From: Cristatella mucedo
Taxonomy: Eukaryota; Bryozoa; Phylactolaemata; Cristatellidae
Reading direction: 5' to 3'
DNA length: 64,000 bases
Assembly: GCA_009760855.2 (NCBI GenBank)
Contig: WPIO01000277.1
Coordinates: 62,001 to 126,000 of the forward strand
Shown here: positions 47,155-57,983 of the stretch, piece after piece
Position numbering within the stretch: position 1 is the first letter of the stretch
How the letters are laid out: the number at the start of each line of letters is the position of its first letter
Position numbers and translations under genes: made by a program
The notes under the pieces: generated by a model
Seen by the model: only the letters and a program-made list of their open reading frames with translations
Database searches by the model: none
What the model was told of the DNA's origin: nothing

Positions 47155-47957
47155 ATAATGATAATAATAATGATAAAACACTTGACAAAGGACCCTCAGT
47201 CAACTCAATCCCTCTTTAGGCTCTTTACATTTGATGCATATGCAGCACGATCGAATGGTTATTGTCAGCATGCTCGATAAAAACAACAAGAATAACATGG
47301 TTAGGGGTGACATGTGCAAGGTCGGCAGGCAAAAGCACGTAAAGGTGGAATTACAGGGGACCCATTAAATGGTGTGATGATTAGGACTATTTTTATTTTA
47401 TTTTTTTAAATGTGGTCAAGTCAGGTAGGTCGGATGCAAGTCGGCAGTGAGCTCCAAGCATACTGACTAAAGCTGCGGTCTCCAATTGATTCGAGGTTTG
47501 CACGAGGTATATGTAAACAGATAGATTCCAAAAAGCAGGTTGTGTAATGCTTAGTCTTGTGGGGCAGTACATATGATAGACAGGCTGGAGCCAAAGAACG
47601 AAGGGACCGAAGAGTGAGCGACAAAATCTTGAAGTTGATGCTTTGCTTGACTGGTAGCATGTGCAGGTCGGCGAGAAAAGGTACGATGTGGCTACTGGGC
47701 CACCTTACGACAGACAAGCCTAACTGCAGAGTTTTGCACCAGCTGTAAGTGCGTGATTGCACATGCCGGTGGACCAGTAAGCAGTGAGTTACATACGTGA
47801 AGAAGGGATTTAAAAAAATGCATGGACAACATAGGTGTGATATCCCTGTCTAAACAAGCCCGAGTTTTAGCAATGTTATGTAGCTGGAAGTATTCAGACT
47901 TGATTTTGGAGCTGATGGTGTTGTCTAACAAAAGGTCACGTTGGAACATGACACCTT
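47155..47957 (-). mobile_element. LINE-A, C-terminus and tail, joined to LINE-B
   Basis: Minus-strand frames give LLLDNTISSKIKSEYFQLHN, IAKTRACLDRDITPMLSMHF, NSLLTGPPACAITHLQLVQN and LAPACLSYVLPHKTKHYTTC. Its 5' end touches a plus-strand LINE-B at 47958, as at 6110. Confidence 0.88.
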
Positions 47958-49440
47958 TTTATTGTTAAGGACGTCTGCTCTACCAACCTATGGTGTGCCG
48001 GCTGACTCTATCGGATCATTGCTCGGTTTGGGTTACTGTTCCTGCTCTGTCGTGTGCACATAGTAACGTCGACTTTTTCCAGCGACGCAACTTAAAATGC
48101 ATTCACCAGGACGAATCTATTTGGCCTTCACTCGTAGTTAAACGTAGCCCAGCCTTGACCGAGATTTCTATTCCTTCTCTGGAAAAAAGGTTATTTCTAA
48201 GTCTTAAAAATTGCTCAAATTCAGATGTATACTTGGAAAGTGTGGATTGGACACTGTGGCCGTTGCAAACTATCACCCAGTTTATCTCCTAATTTTTGGT
48301 CGGAAAGTCTTAAAAAGTTATCGCTAAGCAGCTGGTAGCAAGCATTGCGAACAATGAAGTCTCAGAAAAAAATCTATCGGGATTCAAGCGGCAGGACTCT
48401 ACCGAAAATCCTCTCCTCCGTGTAACTAATGAAATCCTATGCTGGAACGATGGTGGGAATGTCACTGCACTAGCTCTGCTAGATCAATCAGCTGCCTTCG
48501 ATACCACAGATCACGATGTCCTATGTGAACGATTTAGAACAACGATTGGTCTTGCACACTGGCTTGGTTCAAATCATGCTTATCAAATCGTGTTCAGTCC
48601 GTGTCACGTGTGGGTCAGGTCTCACCCACGAGACCAGTCACTTGTAGTGCCCCTCAAGGGTCTGTCCTCTGTTCCTTGCTGTTCTCAATTGATAGTCGAC
48701 CTCTGGGGAAAGTGATTAAGGCCCATGGAATAGTATATCACTTTTATGCTGACGATATTCAGCTGTACTTATCCTTCAAACCGTCAGTCTGCTGCAGCAA
48801 CTGATAAACCGAGTTCTTGCCTTTCCGACATTCGAACTTGGATGTCGGAAAATATCGTGAAACTTAATGACGATGAAACCGAACTGCTGCTCATAGAACA
48901 CTTTAAGTGTGTGGCTGGATTAACAGGCTTTGCTCTTCTAATAGGAGATGCTTTTATGCGACCAACACCAACTGCTCGAAATTTAGGTGTCGTTTTCGAC
49001 TGCTGCCTTAATTTTAAAAGCTTCATTCAGAAGACTGCTTTTACAGCTAGCCATTACGTCCGATCCCTATCTCTCAGATTAGGAGCTGTCTTCCACAGTG
49101 ACTTGCAAAAAATTTAACTAGCTCCTTAGTTCTGTCTTGGATCGATTATTGTATTTCCATTTGGCTGTGCTACCGAAGGAAGCAGCTAGGCCACTTCAGC
49201 TGATGATAAATATTGCTGCAAGATTAGTCTTCAAGTCCCAGAGGTTTGACCTCGTGTCTCCTTTGCTAAAAGAGCTAGGATGTCTGTCGGTACATCAGCT
49301 GATAGAGAGCGAATTTCTTGCACTGGCCTGTGAGGCCCACCACGGGCTTGGCACCTCCATGCCTAGCTGAACTGCTGCACCAGTTTCAGCCCCCTCAGGT
49401 CCTGTATGGACAATAAATTAGCTGCCTAGCACTGCTGGAT
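47958..49440 (+). mobile_element. LINE-B, endonuclease end and reverse transcriptase
   Basis: Frames: LTLSDHCSVWVTVPALS (end of endonuclease), then LSGFKRQDSTENPLLRVTNE, LALLDQSAAFDTTDHDVLCE, APQGSVLCSLLFSIDSRPLG, IVYHFYADDIQLYLSFK, DIRTWMSENIVKLNDDETEL, TPTARNLGVVFDCCLNFKSF and ARPLQLMINIAARLVFKSQR. FYADD with the preceding D in LLDQSAAFD are the RT catalytic aspartates. Frameshifts and a stop make it inactive. The C-terminus (LLKELGCLSV) differs from LINE-A, so this is a separate family. Confidence 0.9.
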
Positions 49441-49740
49441 CTATCAGCTGCCTTTGACTCCTTTGATCACGACAGCCTACCTGAACCCTTGATAACAGTG
49501 ATTGGTATTGCAGAAGAGGCACTGCGTGGTTTAAAATTGCAGCTGTCCGAATACGTTAAATCCTTGTCGTGTTGACGTCAGGTCCCATCGAAGAGACCCG
49601 TCACCTGTGGAGTCCCTCAAGGGTCCATCGTCGGTCCTGTGCTGTTTCCATTTTTATATTCAAGCTCTGGGAAAAGTGATTCGGCCCCTTGGAAGCAGCT
49701 ATCACTTTTAAGCTGACTGCAGTAAAGCTATTTTTGTCAT
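49425..49740 (+). mobile_element. Second LINE-B RT fragment, left part of a split copy
   Basis: Encodes ALLDLSAAFDSFDHDSLPEP and RPVTCGVPQGSIVGPVLF. The copy breaks at about 49740 where a LINE-A begins and appears to resume at 51200-51510 (EIRSWI-like, then FDRCLNSESFAGT). Confidence 0.85.
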
Positions 49741-49741
49741 T

Positions 49742-51190
49742 TAATAATAATAATAATTATTATTATGTACTTGATAAAGCGCCCTCAGAGAACCTAATCT
49801 CTTTTCTAGGCGCTTTACATTTGCTGCAAAGGGAAATGCAATTAAATGGTAAGTAAAATCATGCTTGAAAAACAAACAAAATGAATAACATGGTTAGGGG
49901 TGACATGCACAGAGTCAGCATGCAAATGTGGTTAGTGGCATCATGCACAGTGTCAGCATGCATAAGCACGTGAAGGACGAATCACAGGGACCCACTAAAT
50001 GCTGTCCTAAATTGGTGTGTTTTTAAGTTTCTATTAAATGTGGTCAGGTCAGGGGGATGTTCTGACGCAGTTTGGGAGGGAGTTCCAGGCTTGGGAGCAT
50101 ACGAGCTAAATGCACGGTCTCCAAAGGATTTAAGGTTTGTACGAGGTATTTCTAGACTGTTGGATTCCGAAAAAGCAGGTGGTACGATGCTTGGCCTATG
50201 GGGGAGTATATCTGAGAGATAGGCTTGAGCCATAGAATGAAGGGACCTAAAAGTGAGCGACAAAACCTTGAAGTCAATCCGTTGCTTGGACTGGTAAACC
50301 AGTGCAGGTCGGCGAGAAGTGGAGTAATGTGGCAACTGCAAAACGCTCACGACAGGCAAGCCTAGCTGCAGAGTTTTGCACCAGCTGCAATCGCCTGATC
50401 GCACATGCTAGTAGGCCAGTAACAACAGTGAGTTGCAGAAGTCGAGACGGGATGTCACGAATGCATGGACCAACTTAGACGTGGTATCCTTACCTAAACA
50501 AGCCCGAATTTTAGCAATGTTATGAAGCAGAAAATAGGCAGATTTGACTGTGGAGCTGATATGGTCGTCTAACGAGGAGGTTGCTTTGGAATATGACTCC
50601 TAGATTTCGAGCTGATGCAACTGGAGATATTGCTGGCAGAGCCCCAATTTTGAGAGACACCCTTTCCAATCTCTGAATCACACTGGGTTTGCCCATAACT
50701 AGTAAGTTAGTTTTATCATCGTTTAGTATGAGAAAAGTTTTTGCTGCCATCCATGTGCGGATTTCATCAATGCATGCAGCAAGTGAGTGGAGAGAGAATT
50801 TGAGGTGCTCGAAGGCTTGGTGGGATCAAAGCAAAGGTGCAACTGAGTGTCATCCGCATAGAAGTGAAAGCCTAGATTGTGCTTGGCAATCAACATCGGT
50901 AAGAGGCAGAGTATGAACCGTGAAAAAGAACCGGACCTAGCACTGAGGTCCCTGAGGTACTCCAATTTTCAGAGGTACATCAGATGATCTTTGTCCATAG
51001 TCATGTCAATACTCTGGAGTCTCCCACTGAGATGGGAACTGAACCACTGCAGAGCAGTGCCCGTGGTGCCCAGGCGAGATGAGAGGCGCTCCAGAAGAAC
51101 TTTGCGATCGATGTTTGGTGTCAAAAGCTGCCGAAAGATCGAGCAAAAAAGCAGCATGAGAGACACTCTACCCCTGTCTGCATTCCTAAG
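49742..51190 (-). mobile_element. LINE-A, longest copy: reverse transcriptase to tail
   Basis: Minus strand from 51190 down: KVLLERLSSRLGTTGTALQW, FYADDTQLHLCFDPTKPSST (RT catalytic box), ASARNLGVIFQSNLLVRRP, FKVLSLTFRSLHSMAQAYLS, NLKSFGDRAFSSYAPK and FNRNLKTHQFRTAFSGSL, with frame breaks. Tail at 49742-49985 with (AAT)n. Inserted into a LINE-B copy. Confidence 0.92.
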
Positions 51191-51199
51191 TAGGTTCGT

Positions 51200-51510
51200 T
51201 GTACACCCTAAGTAATGCTGGACTCTGTGGAGTGATTAGCTCTAAAGCCCAGACTGGAAAACTTACTAGCAACCCATCGGAATCTACTGCTGCCATTCTG
51301 GTTAAACGATAGTCTTGCCGAAATTCGTTCCTGGATATAGGCAAATTTCTTAAACCTAACCGACGATTAGACGAAACTCGCTTCTCATTGTATACCACAA
51401 GGGTGTGGCTCTCCTAGTAATAGATGATGTTGTGTGACCATCACCTGATGATTTTAAGTTTCGTCTTCGACAGGTGCCTGAATTCTGAAAGCTTCGCAGG
51501 GACTATAAAT
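51200..51510 (+). mobile_element. LINE-B, right part of split copy
   Basis: GAAATTCGTTCCTGGATAT, AAATTTCTTAAACCTAACCG and TTCGTCTTCGACAGGTGCCT, CTGAAAGCTTCGCAGG line up with 48830-49030 of the 47958 LINE-B. Confidence 0.6.
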
Positions 51511-51514
51511 GCTG

Positions 51515-51995
51515 TAATAAATATGTGCTTTTTTAGTTTCTTTATAAATTTTGTCAGATCAGATGTCTTGACACGTCAAGCATCAGTTCCAGGCTTTGGA
51601 AGCATTTTTCCACTAAAGACATGGTCTCCGAAGGATTTTGGGCTTGTACATTGAGCTACGGTTAAAACTTGTGATCGGATGCTTTTGCTTAATGTGGAAG
51701 TTGACCTGACAGGTAGGCTGGAGAGCCATAGAATGAAGTAAACTAAAAGTTAATGACAAAAACTAACCTTAAAGTCGGTGCCTTACCTGACTGGGATCCA
51801 GTGCAGGTCGACTAGAAGTGGTGTGATGTGGCATCTCTGACGCTCACGACAGAAAAGCCTAGCTGCACAGTGTTGCTCCAGATGTAAGCGCCTGAGTGCA
51901 CAAGCCGGTAGACCAGCAAGGAGTGAGTTATAGAAGACACGAGGGGATGTCACAAATACATTTACCAACTAATCTGGTCTGGCTCTTCAGCCATG
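51515..51995 (-). mobile_element. LINE-A, C-terminal fragment without tail
   Basis: YNSLLAGLPACALRRLHLEQ, HCAARLFCRERQRCHITPLL and VDLHWIPVR on the minus strand; the 3' tail is missing. Confidence 0.82.
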
Positions 51996-53216
51996 GTGAT
52001 ATGAGGCTTGCTTTCGTGATCGACTCAGTAGGGTAGGTGTCCTTACTGCAGCTCAAATTGTGACTCAGCTAGCTACTCAAAATCCCCTAGCCCACGATCC
52101 TCTATTAACGTGCTCACTGGTAGAACACTTACCTGGATTTTCCTACATGCTAAATCATCCTTCCCTCGGCCCCTTGTTTTGCCTACCTGCAACGAAGCTT
52201 GTGTGTGAGTTTTTTTTTGTTTTCACCCTGCTCATTTTCGAGCATTCTCACTGAATAGATATCAGTATTTTTAGTATGGATGCCACTATCTTATGCATGA
52301 AGTAATTACAGTTAAACCGTTTAAACTAGCTTTGGAGCTGAGAGTTTAGTAAACAGACCACGTGCATAATAGCTGGGCATTATGCTTTTTACAACTAGTA
52401 ATTATCAACATCGTTGAGAAACATGTCCAACATTAAAATTACAGCCAAGTGTATAATTGAGCCATCTTTCTCAAAAATGGCCGTTATTTTAAGGTGCTGG
52501 AAATTCTACAATCGGATAGCAGCTGCAATGTAAGTTACTCAATCTTTGAGTCAAACTTGAAGTGCATAGTGGAAAGCATAAATTTTGCTAGGAGATACAG
52601 ACAAGTACTAAGCAACGTGTGAACACTTCTAGCTGGTGTTCGGAAATGTCCGGGGAGCTATATGGTGATAATTGACAGGCTGAGAGGCTGGTTTTGAGTT
52701 TGACCGGGCATGCAGACAGTTACCTAGCTGTAGCTTCATCTACTGCTCGTAAATAGGCCCCCCAGAGACCCCCGAATGAGAAAAGGTACGGACTAGCTGC
52801 TAGCATCTTTGGTTCAAAGTGTAAAACGCTCATCGTATGCCCTCTTTGGCTTCATGGTGGCCTTCCGTGTTTGTTAGCAAATGTTTGGCTCTTTTCCTTT
52901 GCTCTTTTACACAATCCTCACGTTTGTGGGTATGTACTGCACCGTCCAAGCAATTTGAAAGTTTCCATCTATGTGATATGGTGATAGCTTTCGTTAGTTA
53001 CCAGCACTGAAGCTGTACTTACTGCACTTGTTGTGGCAAATAATTGTAATCCTGTTGTTATTTAAAAAAAATTTCCTAGTGGTGCATTACTTCAGTGTAA
53101 GTTGCTAGGACCTGTATTGCTGTGTTTTTTCTTATTACCAAAGCAAAATCAGGCTGCCGTCATGCACTGTATTTACTTGGTTGATTTATCTTTCGACATC
53201 AGTTTCTTTTTTCCAG
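51996..53216. other. Intron 13 end, nothing recognised
   Basis: Anonymous sequence up to the acceptor of exon 14. Confidence 0.4.
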
Positions 53217-53337
53217 AAAAAAATGTGAAGTATATTTCCCAAAGCCTGGCAGTGAAGAATTTCCTATCAGTGTTGACTATTCGATCGCAGACCCATTTAC
53301 GATACGCACACGATTTTCGATCCTGGATGTGCAGTGT
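53217..53337 (+). CDS. RPTP exon 14: PTP domain, KCEVYFP region; +1 base at its start
   Basis: The acceptor is cttttttccag and the donor CAGTGT|gtatgt. The translation KKCEVYFPKPGSEEF and IRTRFSILDVQ matches the PTP stretch K-C-x-x-Y-(W/F)-P. Exon 13 ends in phase 0. Read from this acceptor in phase 0, the exon meets TGA at once because it starts with seven A residues; six would give the expected frame. The extra A (53217-53223) is either a homopolymer error or a real frameshift. I consider the exon real because 40 codons of family-like sequence follow. Confidence 0.8.
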
Positions 53338-53437
53338 GTATGTCTGCTTTGCTCACTTTGCCACGAAAGCTTTCCCTGCGATGATTCAACCTTTGGGGTG
53401 GATGAAAGTTCAGAGTCCTGCATGCTTATCATTTCAG

Positions 53438-53596
53438 GGAACTGAATCTCGAACGGTCAGCCATTATCACCTTCTTTGTTGGAAGGACCACTCTGTTCCA
53501 GAACATTTTGCTGAAGTAATCACGTTTTATGCAAAGTTATCTGCTCACGTGAAAAATCTGCACCTTGGTAATAGTCCTATGAATCGTCCACTGCAG
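53438..53596 (+). CDS. RPTP exon 15: WPD loop and first part of P-loop (VHC); +1 base inside
   Basis: The acceptor is cttatcatttcag and the donor CTGCAG|gtgagg. It encodes GTESRTVSHYHLLCWKDHSV and PEHFAEVITFYAKLSAHVK. WKDHSVP corresponds to the WPDHGVP loop: the general-acid Asp is kept, Pro becomes Lys and Gly becomes Ser. The last codons GTC CAC TGC AG are the start of VHCS, completed by exon 16, but are one base out of frame with the rest: the first part continues as PMNRPLQ. Dropping one A of the AA at about 53583-53584 gives PM-IVHCS, the family norm. Intron 14 before it is about 100 bp. Confidence 0.85.
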
Positions 53597-53984
53597 GTGA
53601 GGGATGCGCAATTTACTCAACGTTGGTACGATCCACGTGTTGCCATAAGCATTGTCTTCACAGCTTTTGTTGAGCCACACTTTGCTTTTTTCAAAATGCT
53701 CGTTTTTCTTTCCCGTAGTAGCTTTTGCTGGGCAGTCGATTTCCAAAATACTGTATGAAATACAAAATACTGGAATGGAGTAGCTGATTGTTTTTTTGTT
53801 GTTATGTGGTGGCTGAAACTGGTGCGGGCCTTTTGAAACCGAGTAAGAATTTTGATCTGCGGCCTGCTATTGACCACGAGCTTTTCCGTATTTGCTCCAG
53901 CACTGCCAACTCTTAGCTAAACCTGTAAGATGTGTTGGCTAGCCTTGTAGCTACATTTAGCACCATCTGCTGATGATTTATTGC

Positions 53985-54290
53985 TGATTTTGGTACCCCC
54001 AGCCAATATGCAATTAAATTAGTCCAGCCTAGACAAAACACACAACTAGTTTTTTTATATTAGCACACCATCGTGATAGACAATCCTGAATCTTAGTCCA
54101 CTAATAAAACGTAATGGCTTGCTGTTAAAGCAGTCTTCATAATGGAGCTTCAAACTTCAAGCAGCTATAAAAGGAAGGCATCCCCAAATTTCGTGTTGAT
54201 GATGAATTCCACACTGCACTACCATCAGTTAGAGAGAAAAGTCTGCAGTCCATCATCATGCTTGGGGTATTTAACGTGCAGAGTTTTTTA
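53985..54290 (-). mobile_element. LINE-B fragment, degraded
   Basis: Minus-strand match in order to 63205-63540 (AGCCAATATGCAATTAAATT versus AGCCAAAAGTAAATTACAAT; GCAGTCTTCATAATGGAGCT; CAGCTATAAAAGGAAG). Intron 15. Confidence 0.55.
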
Positions 54291-54349
54291 CCCTTTTACT
54301 GAGACTCGGGTGTAAGAAACCTTTAACAAACACCCAAACAAATGTCGAT

Positions 54350-54612
54350 GCTAATAATAATATTAATACACTTGATAAAGCGCAACTCAGATAACTCAAT
54401 CTGTTTCTAGGCGCTTTACATTTGCTGCAAAGGGAAACGTATTGAATGGCGAGTAATATCTTGCGGGATAAGCAAAATATTAATAAACCATGGTTAGTGG
54501 GGTGACATGCACAAGGTCAGCATGCAAGTATGGTTATTGACAGGCATGCATGGTTGTCAGCATGCATGAGCACATAAAGGACGAATCCACAGGGGACCCA
54601 CTAATGCTAACA
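54350..54612 (-). mobile_element. LINE-A 3' tail, minus strand, with extra bases
   Basis: CACTTGATAAAGCGCAACTC, TTTGCTGCAAAGGGAAACG and GGGGTGACATGCACAAGG, with extra bases against other copies (GGTTAGTGGGGTGACATG, CACAGGGGACCC). Confidence 0.85.
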
Positions 54613-54912
54613 CGATAGACATAGGATTGTCCATGCGAAAAAAAGCTCCCAATAAAAAAAACACTCATTTAAGCCCTTTTCTGAAACTAATCTACAAAAT
54701 GAATTATTATATATAACCTGGGGACATTTCACCATTTCATGTCCCAGTACAAGTACTTTTTTTTTTTTTCGGTGTTTACTGATAGAAGCAGTCGCAGCTA
54801 TACCGGCACACACAGTGCAGCTCAGTCCCCAGTTGATTATTGCTCGCTCGTCTGGGGATTTTTGCACCGTCGCATGTCCCTGCTGTTTAATCGATGCTCT
54901 CATGTATTGCAG

Positions 54913-55051
54913 TGCCGGAGTCGGCCGCACAGGAACATTCATTGCGTTTGACTACCTGCAAAAGTCGCTACGAAGCTTCGGGGCACGTCGACGTGGACAG
55001 CTGCCTTGTTGCTCTACGAGACCAGAGAATGCAAATGGTTCAAAAACTAAG
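54913..55051 (+). CDS. RPTP exon 16: PTP P-loop (SAGVGRTG) and RMQMVQ helix; +1 base inside
   Basis: The acceptor is catgtattgcag and the likely donor CTAAG|gtctgg. With the last two bases of exon 15 it gives VHCSAGVGRTGTFIAFDYLQ: the complete catalytic signature with nucleophilic Cys and phosphate-binding Arg. After about FDYLQKS the frame shifts by +1, and the next frame reads YEASGHVDVDSC and LVALRDQRMQMVQ, exactly the next family motifs. Removing one base in tcgctac (about 54972-54976) restores the usual spacing between FDYL and HVDV. The Q-loop and the end of the domain should follow in another exon that I could not find before 64000. Confidence 0.85.
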
Positions 55052-55547
55052 GTCTGGGATGCAAATTAAAAGGAACTTCTGTAAAACTGACATTCTTGAT
55101 CTAGCAGCAGCTCTAATCTTCAGTCGTTATCGTGTCACATTGTTGGTTGGTAGTACCTTAAACCCCAGTCCCCTGGGCTAAATGGTAGTGGGATTTCCTA
55201 CCAGTGTTGCAGCCAATGGCAGATCCTCGATTTTTAGCTGGGGGCAAGATTCGCAAGTAATGAAAAAATTCTAGGCATGCAATAAATAATTTCAATTCGA
55301 CAGACACATGAGGTGCTGATCGAGTTAAAGTAGGGGGCATATTCTGTGAGGCCCGCTTGAGGGGGTCAATGACCAACTATCTGTGATGCCTGATGGGATT
55401 TTCTAGAGCAGACAGCATAGAGTTTGCCTGTCATTAAACAACAGATATCGTCGAACGAGGTTTTACAGTTTTCTGGCAAGCTATACATTCCGGGAAATTA
55501 ATCGCTGCTTGTTGCTCTGGTCTGTATCAGCGATGAGCAATGAAGGC
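55052..55547. other. No exon or repeat recognised
   Basis: Sequence after exon 16. The expected PTP continuation (Q-x-Y-x-F-I-H type) was not seen. Confidence 0.4.
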
Positions 55548-55690
55548 ACACTAGGTAAGGGTTGCTTTTCACGACCTCGCTCCTGAGGTCGTGGGCTTGA
55601 ATCCTGTGGGGGTGGTCGATGCCTTTATGGCAGCTGCAAGCTGTGGTGATAGCCGTAAAGGTTCTTTCTGCCGCTGTACAAAAGAGGCTG
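55548..55690 (+). mobile_element. SINE-2 copy
   Basis: TTTTCACGACCTCGCTCCTG, GAGGTCGTGGGCTTGAATCC (B box), TGTGGTGATAGCCGTAAAGG and CTGTACAAAAGAGGCTGCC. Confidence 0.75.
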
Positions 55691-56277
55691 CCAAAACCAG
55701 CCAATATTTCAAATTAGTACAGGCAATTGATGTGGTTGCTATCGCATTTGCCCTCAACGTGGTTGTTATTGCAAGGTGCCGTTTGGGCACTAGATTGCAC
55801 ATTTATCTGGTTACGGCTCTTTGTCTCAGACTAAGTCATTTTTCAGTGCCTGCTCGTAATAGTTTGTTCTCTTGAAATCGGCCACTCTAGGTCCAGAAAT
55901 CGACAGATCGGCTGTCATCTGGAGGCTGCTCTAGTGGAAAGGACTCTGTGCATTCAAGGCCTTATTTAGGAGCAGCTTTCCGGATGCATTTGGTAGCCCA
56001 ATGCTGGATGGTAGCTTTGCCCACTTTTTCCAGTTTGGGGTGAGCTTGCCATTTTTACTAGGCAGCATTTGACTTAGCGGGCTCCTTGAAACTTCTGCAA
56101 AAGAGACACTCGTTACTTTAAAAGGTTGGTTCTGATCAGTGGCCGATAGCAGCTGAAGTATCACTAGGAAGTTGAGGTTAGCTCACTCTTGCTAGCCAGA
56201 CCCAAGATTTTTACAAAAAAGGCGTTCGGTGGGTTGTGTACGAGGTCGACACTTACAAAACTCTACCGTTGCCCACC
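55691..56277. other. Nothing recognised
   Basis: Anonymous. Confidence 0.4.
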
Positions 56278-56362
56278 TCAGCAAATGTAAAGTGCCTAGA
56301 AAGAGATGGATGTTTATCCGAGGATGCTTGAAAAAAAAACGTATTATATTTATTAATGCTAG
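56278..56362 (+). mobile_element. LINE-A 3' tail end
   Basis: CAGCAAATGTAAAGTGCCTA, GAAAGAGATGGATGTTTATC, then ATTATATTTATTAAT. Confidence 0.75.
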
Positions 56363-57070
56363 TTTACTATTATTATCTTGGCCATCCTGGTTGGCATTGT
56401 TCGGTTAGTTGATATTGATGTTCGGCAGGAAGCCCAGGCCAGGTCTTAGACCATTTGATAACAGCAGCTAAGGCCACAACCTCTTACAGCAGCAGATTGC
56501 CCGGAAAATGAAATTTTCCTTTCACGATTAATGGATAATAAGGCTCAGGATGCCCCACGGACCAGCATTGCCTAGGCAGAACCCGGCCTCCTTTTTAGCA
56601 ACACAATTCAACTGGGGGTCCCGCGATTAGCAGATTTTTACCCACCGAAAACCGAAAACCACTACGATACTTACTGCCATTTGCACACTATAGATCTCGA
56701 AATTGCGGTTTTGATTACACTAATACAGAGTAGGAGCTTTGGGTTAGGCCGTTGTATTATATATCTGCTTGCACATGGCAGTTCTCGCCATGGCCTAAAA
56801 AAGGCTCTTCTTTTCGGCCTCACTATTGAAGGCGATTGCTTGAAAATGATAATTGCATGAAAATCGGTTGGTGAACTCGTAAAGCAATTAGGTATAATAT
56901 AAGGGTCAAAACCGCAGTTTGTGCCTGTTTATCGGGAAAAAATGGGAAGCTCACGTTAGTCAGTATATCGATTGCAGTTTATTTGTAAGCGTATTGCCGT
57001 TTAAGTGTATTCGATGGATTTTTTTCGAATGAATTAAAAAAAAATGTATTTATATTTGCTTTGCATGCAT
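56363..57070. other. Nothing recognised
   Basis: Anonymous; CCGAAAACCGAAAACC direct repeat near 56645-56660. Confidence 0.4.
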
Positions 57071-57279
57071 TTATCGTTGTTTTTGTTCCCTCGACGTTTC
57101 CTCAGACATACCATGTGTAGTCATCTTATTAAGTTTATAGTATCCAATAGCTTCTCCCTTAAGCTTTAATTTCTTACCTTCTCGTCGGTATGGTGTCGAT
57201 GTTGCTGTGTTTGGCTGCGCTGCGTTTTGGTTATTAGCTGTTCTAAATGGTTGGCTAGAAAAAAATGCCAACAGCTTGG

Positions 57280-57983
57280 TCATACAGGCTTGTTGCCAAT
57301 TTTGATATCTTCTTGACTTGCCGCAGGCTTAGGGGAGGGGAGGGGGCCAAGTTTTTGAAGGAATCTATATGCACTTTCCGTGTTTTCCCGAATAAATAGT
57401 GGATAATGTAAAAGTAGACAGCAATACTTGTGTTGCATGTCCAACACAAGAGAAATGTTTCTCGTTCGTCTGCCATGTATGCTATGTAGGATTTTGTCAT
57501 TGGCCCTGGGAACTTTACCTCCTACGGACTGTAGGTTCAATTTGAGCAGGTTGATAATGGTGTATTTGCGGGGTTTGGCTACCTCTTGTCCAGCTGGATT
57601 ACAATGGGGGATGTTCAATCCCGGCTTTTTGGGAGCACTGACTGCCAAAGCAGGATGGTAGTGTCTAAGGGAAACGTTTATGCCAAACAGTTCTAATATA
57701 GCCCAATCATCAACTGCTGTACCACGAACGAACGCCAGCAAAGGTGATTGACACTCCATTCTCTTCTCTCGTCTATTTAGACATTCAATGGTTTTTAATT
57801 GTAGGGCCTGCTCCTCAGACAAAACACAGTGGTTACATTGAAACTTCGAGCTATTTGAGCGAGTTAACCGTGGCACCGGGAATGCTTGTGCTAGGGCATA
57901 CCCAGGGCTGCTCACAATCATCAAACACATGCATATGCACTCACTGCAGGACATAACTTCCTGATTAATGTTTTTAAAATTGT
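57280..57983 (-). CDS. Unidentified minus-strand ORF, 224 codons from ATG
   Basis: The longest open frame of the window. ATG at 57954, stop at about 57280; the frame is open a further 9 codons upstream to a TAG. Composition looks protein-like: CSECICMC and FQCNHCVLSEEQ cysteine pairs near the start (residues about 3-10 and 40-45), then AVDDWAILELFGINVSLRHY, YTIINLLKLNLQSVGG, and a basic RRTRNISL. Other frames continue on the same strand to 57071 (VKKISKLATSLYDQAVGIFF; a Lys/Thr-rich end), so the true unit may be longer and broken by frameshifts. I recognise no domain. It could be an exon of another gene, a retroelement ORF1, or chance. No promoter or poly(A) signal was identified. Confidence 0.3.

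Noticed and set aside
53102..53758. 218-codon plus-strand open frame
   Set aside because: It runs through intron 14 and uses the PTP exon 14 in the wrong frame; only parts of it coincide with exon 15.
54815..55069. A continuous frame reading MYCSAGVGRTG through the exon 16 acceptor, as if the catalytic motif had Tyr instead of His
   Set aside because: The bases before TGCCGGAG are a normal acceptor (tattgcag), and exon 15 ends exactly in GTC CAC TGC AG, which gives the canonical VHCS by splicing.
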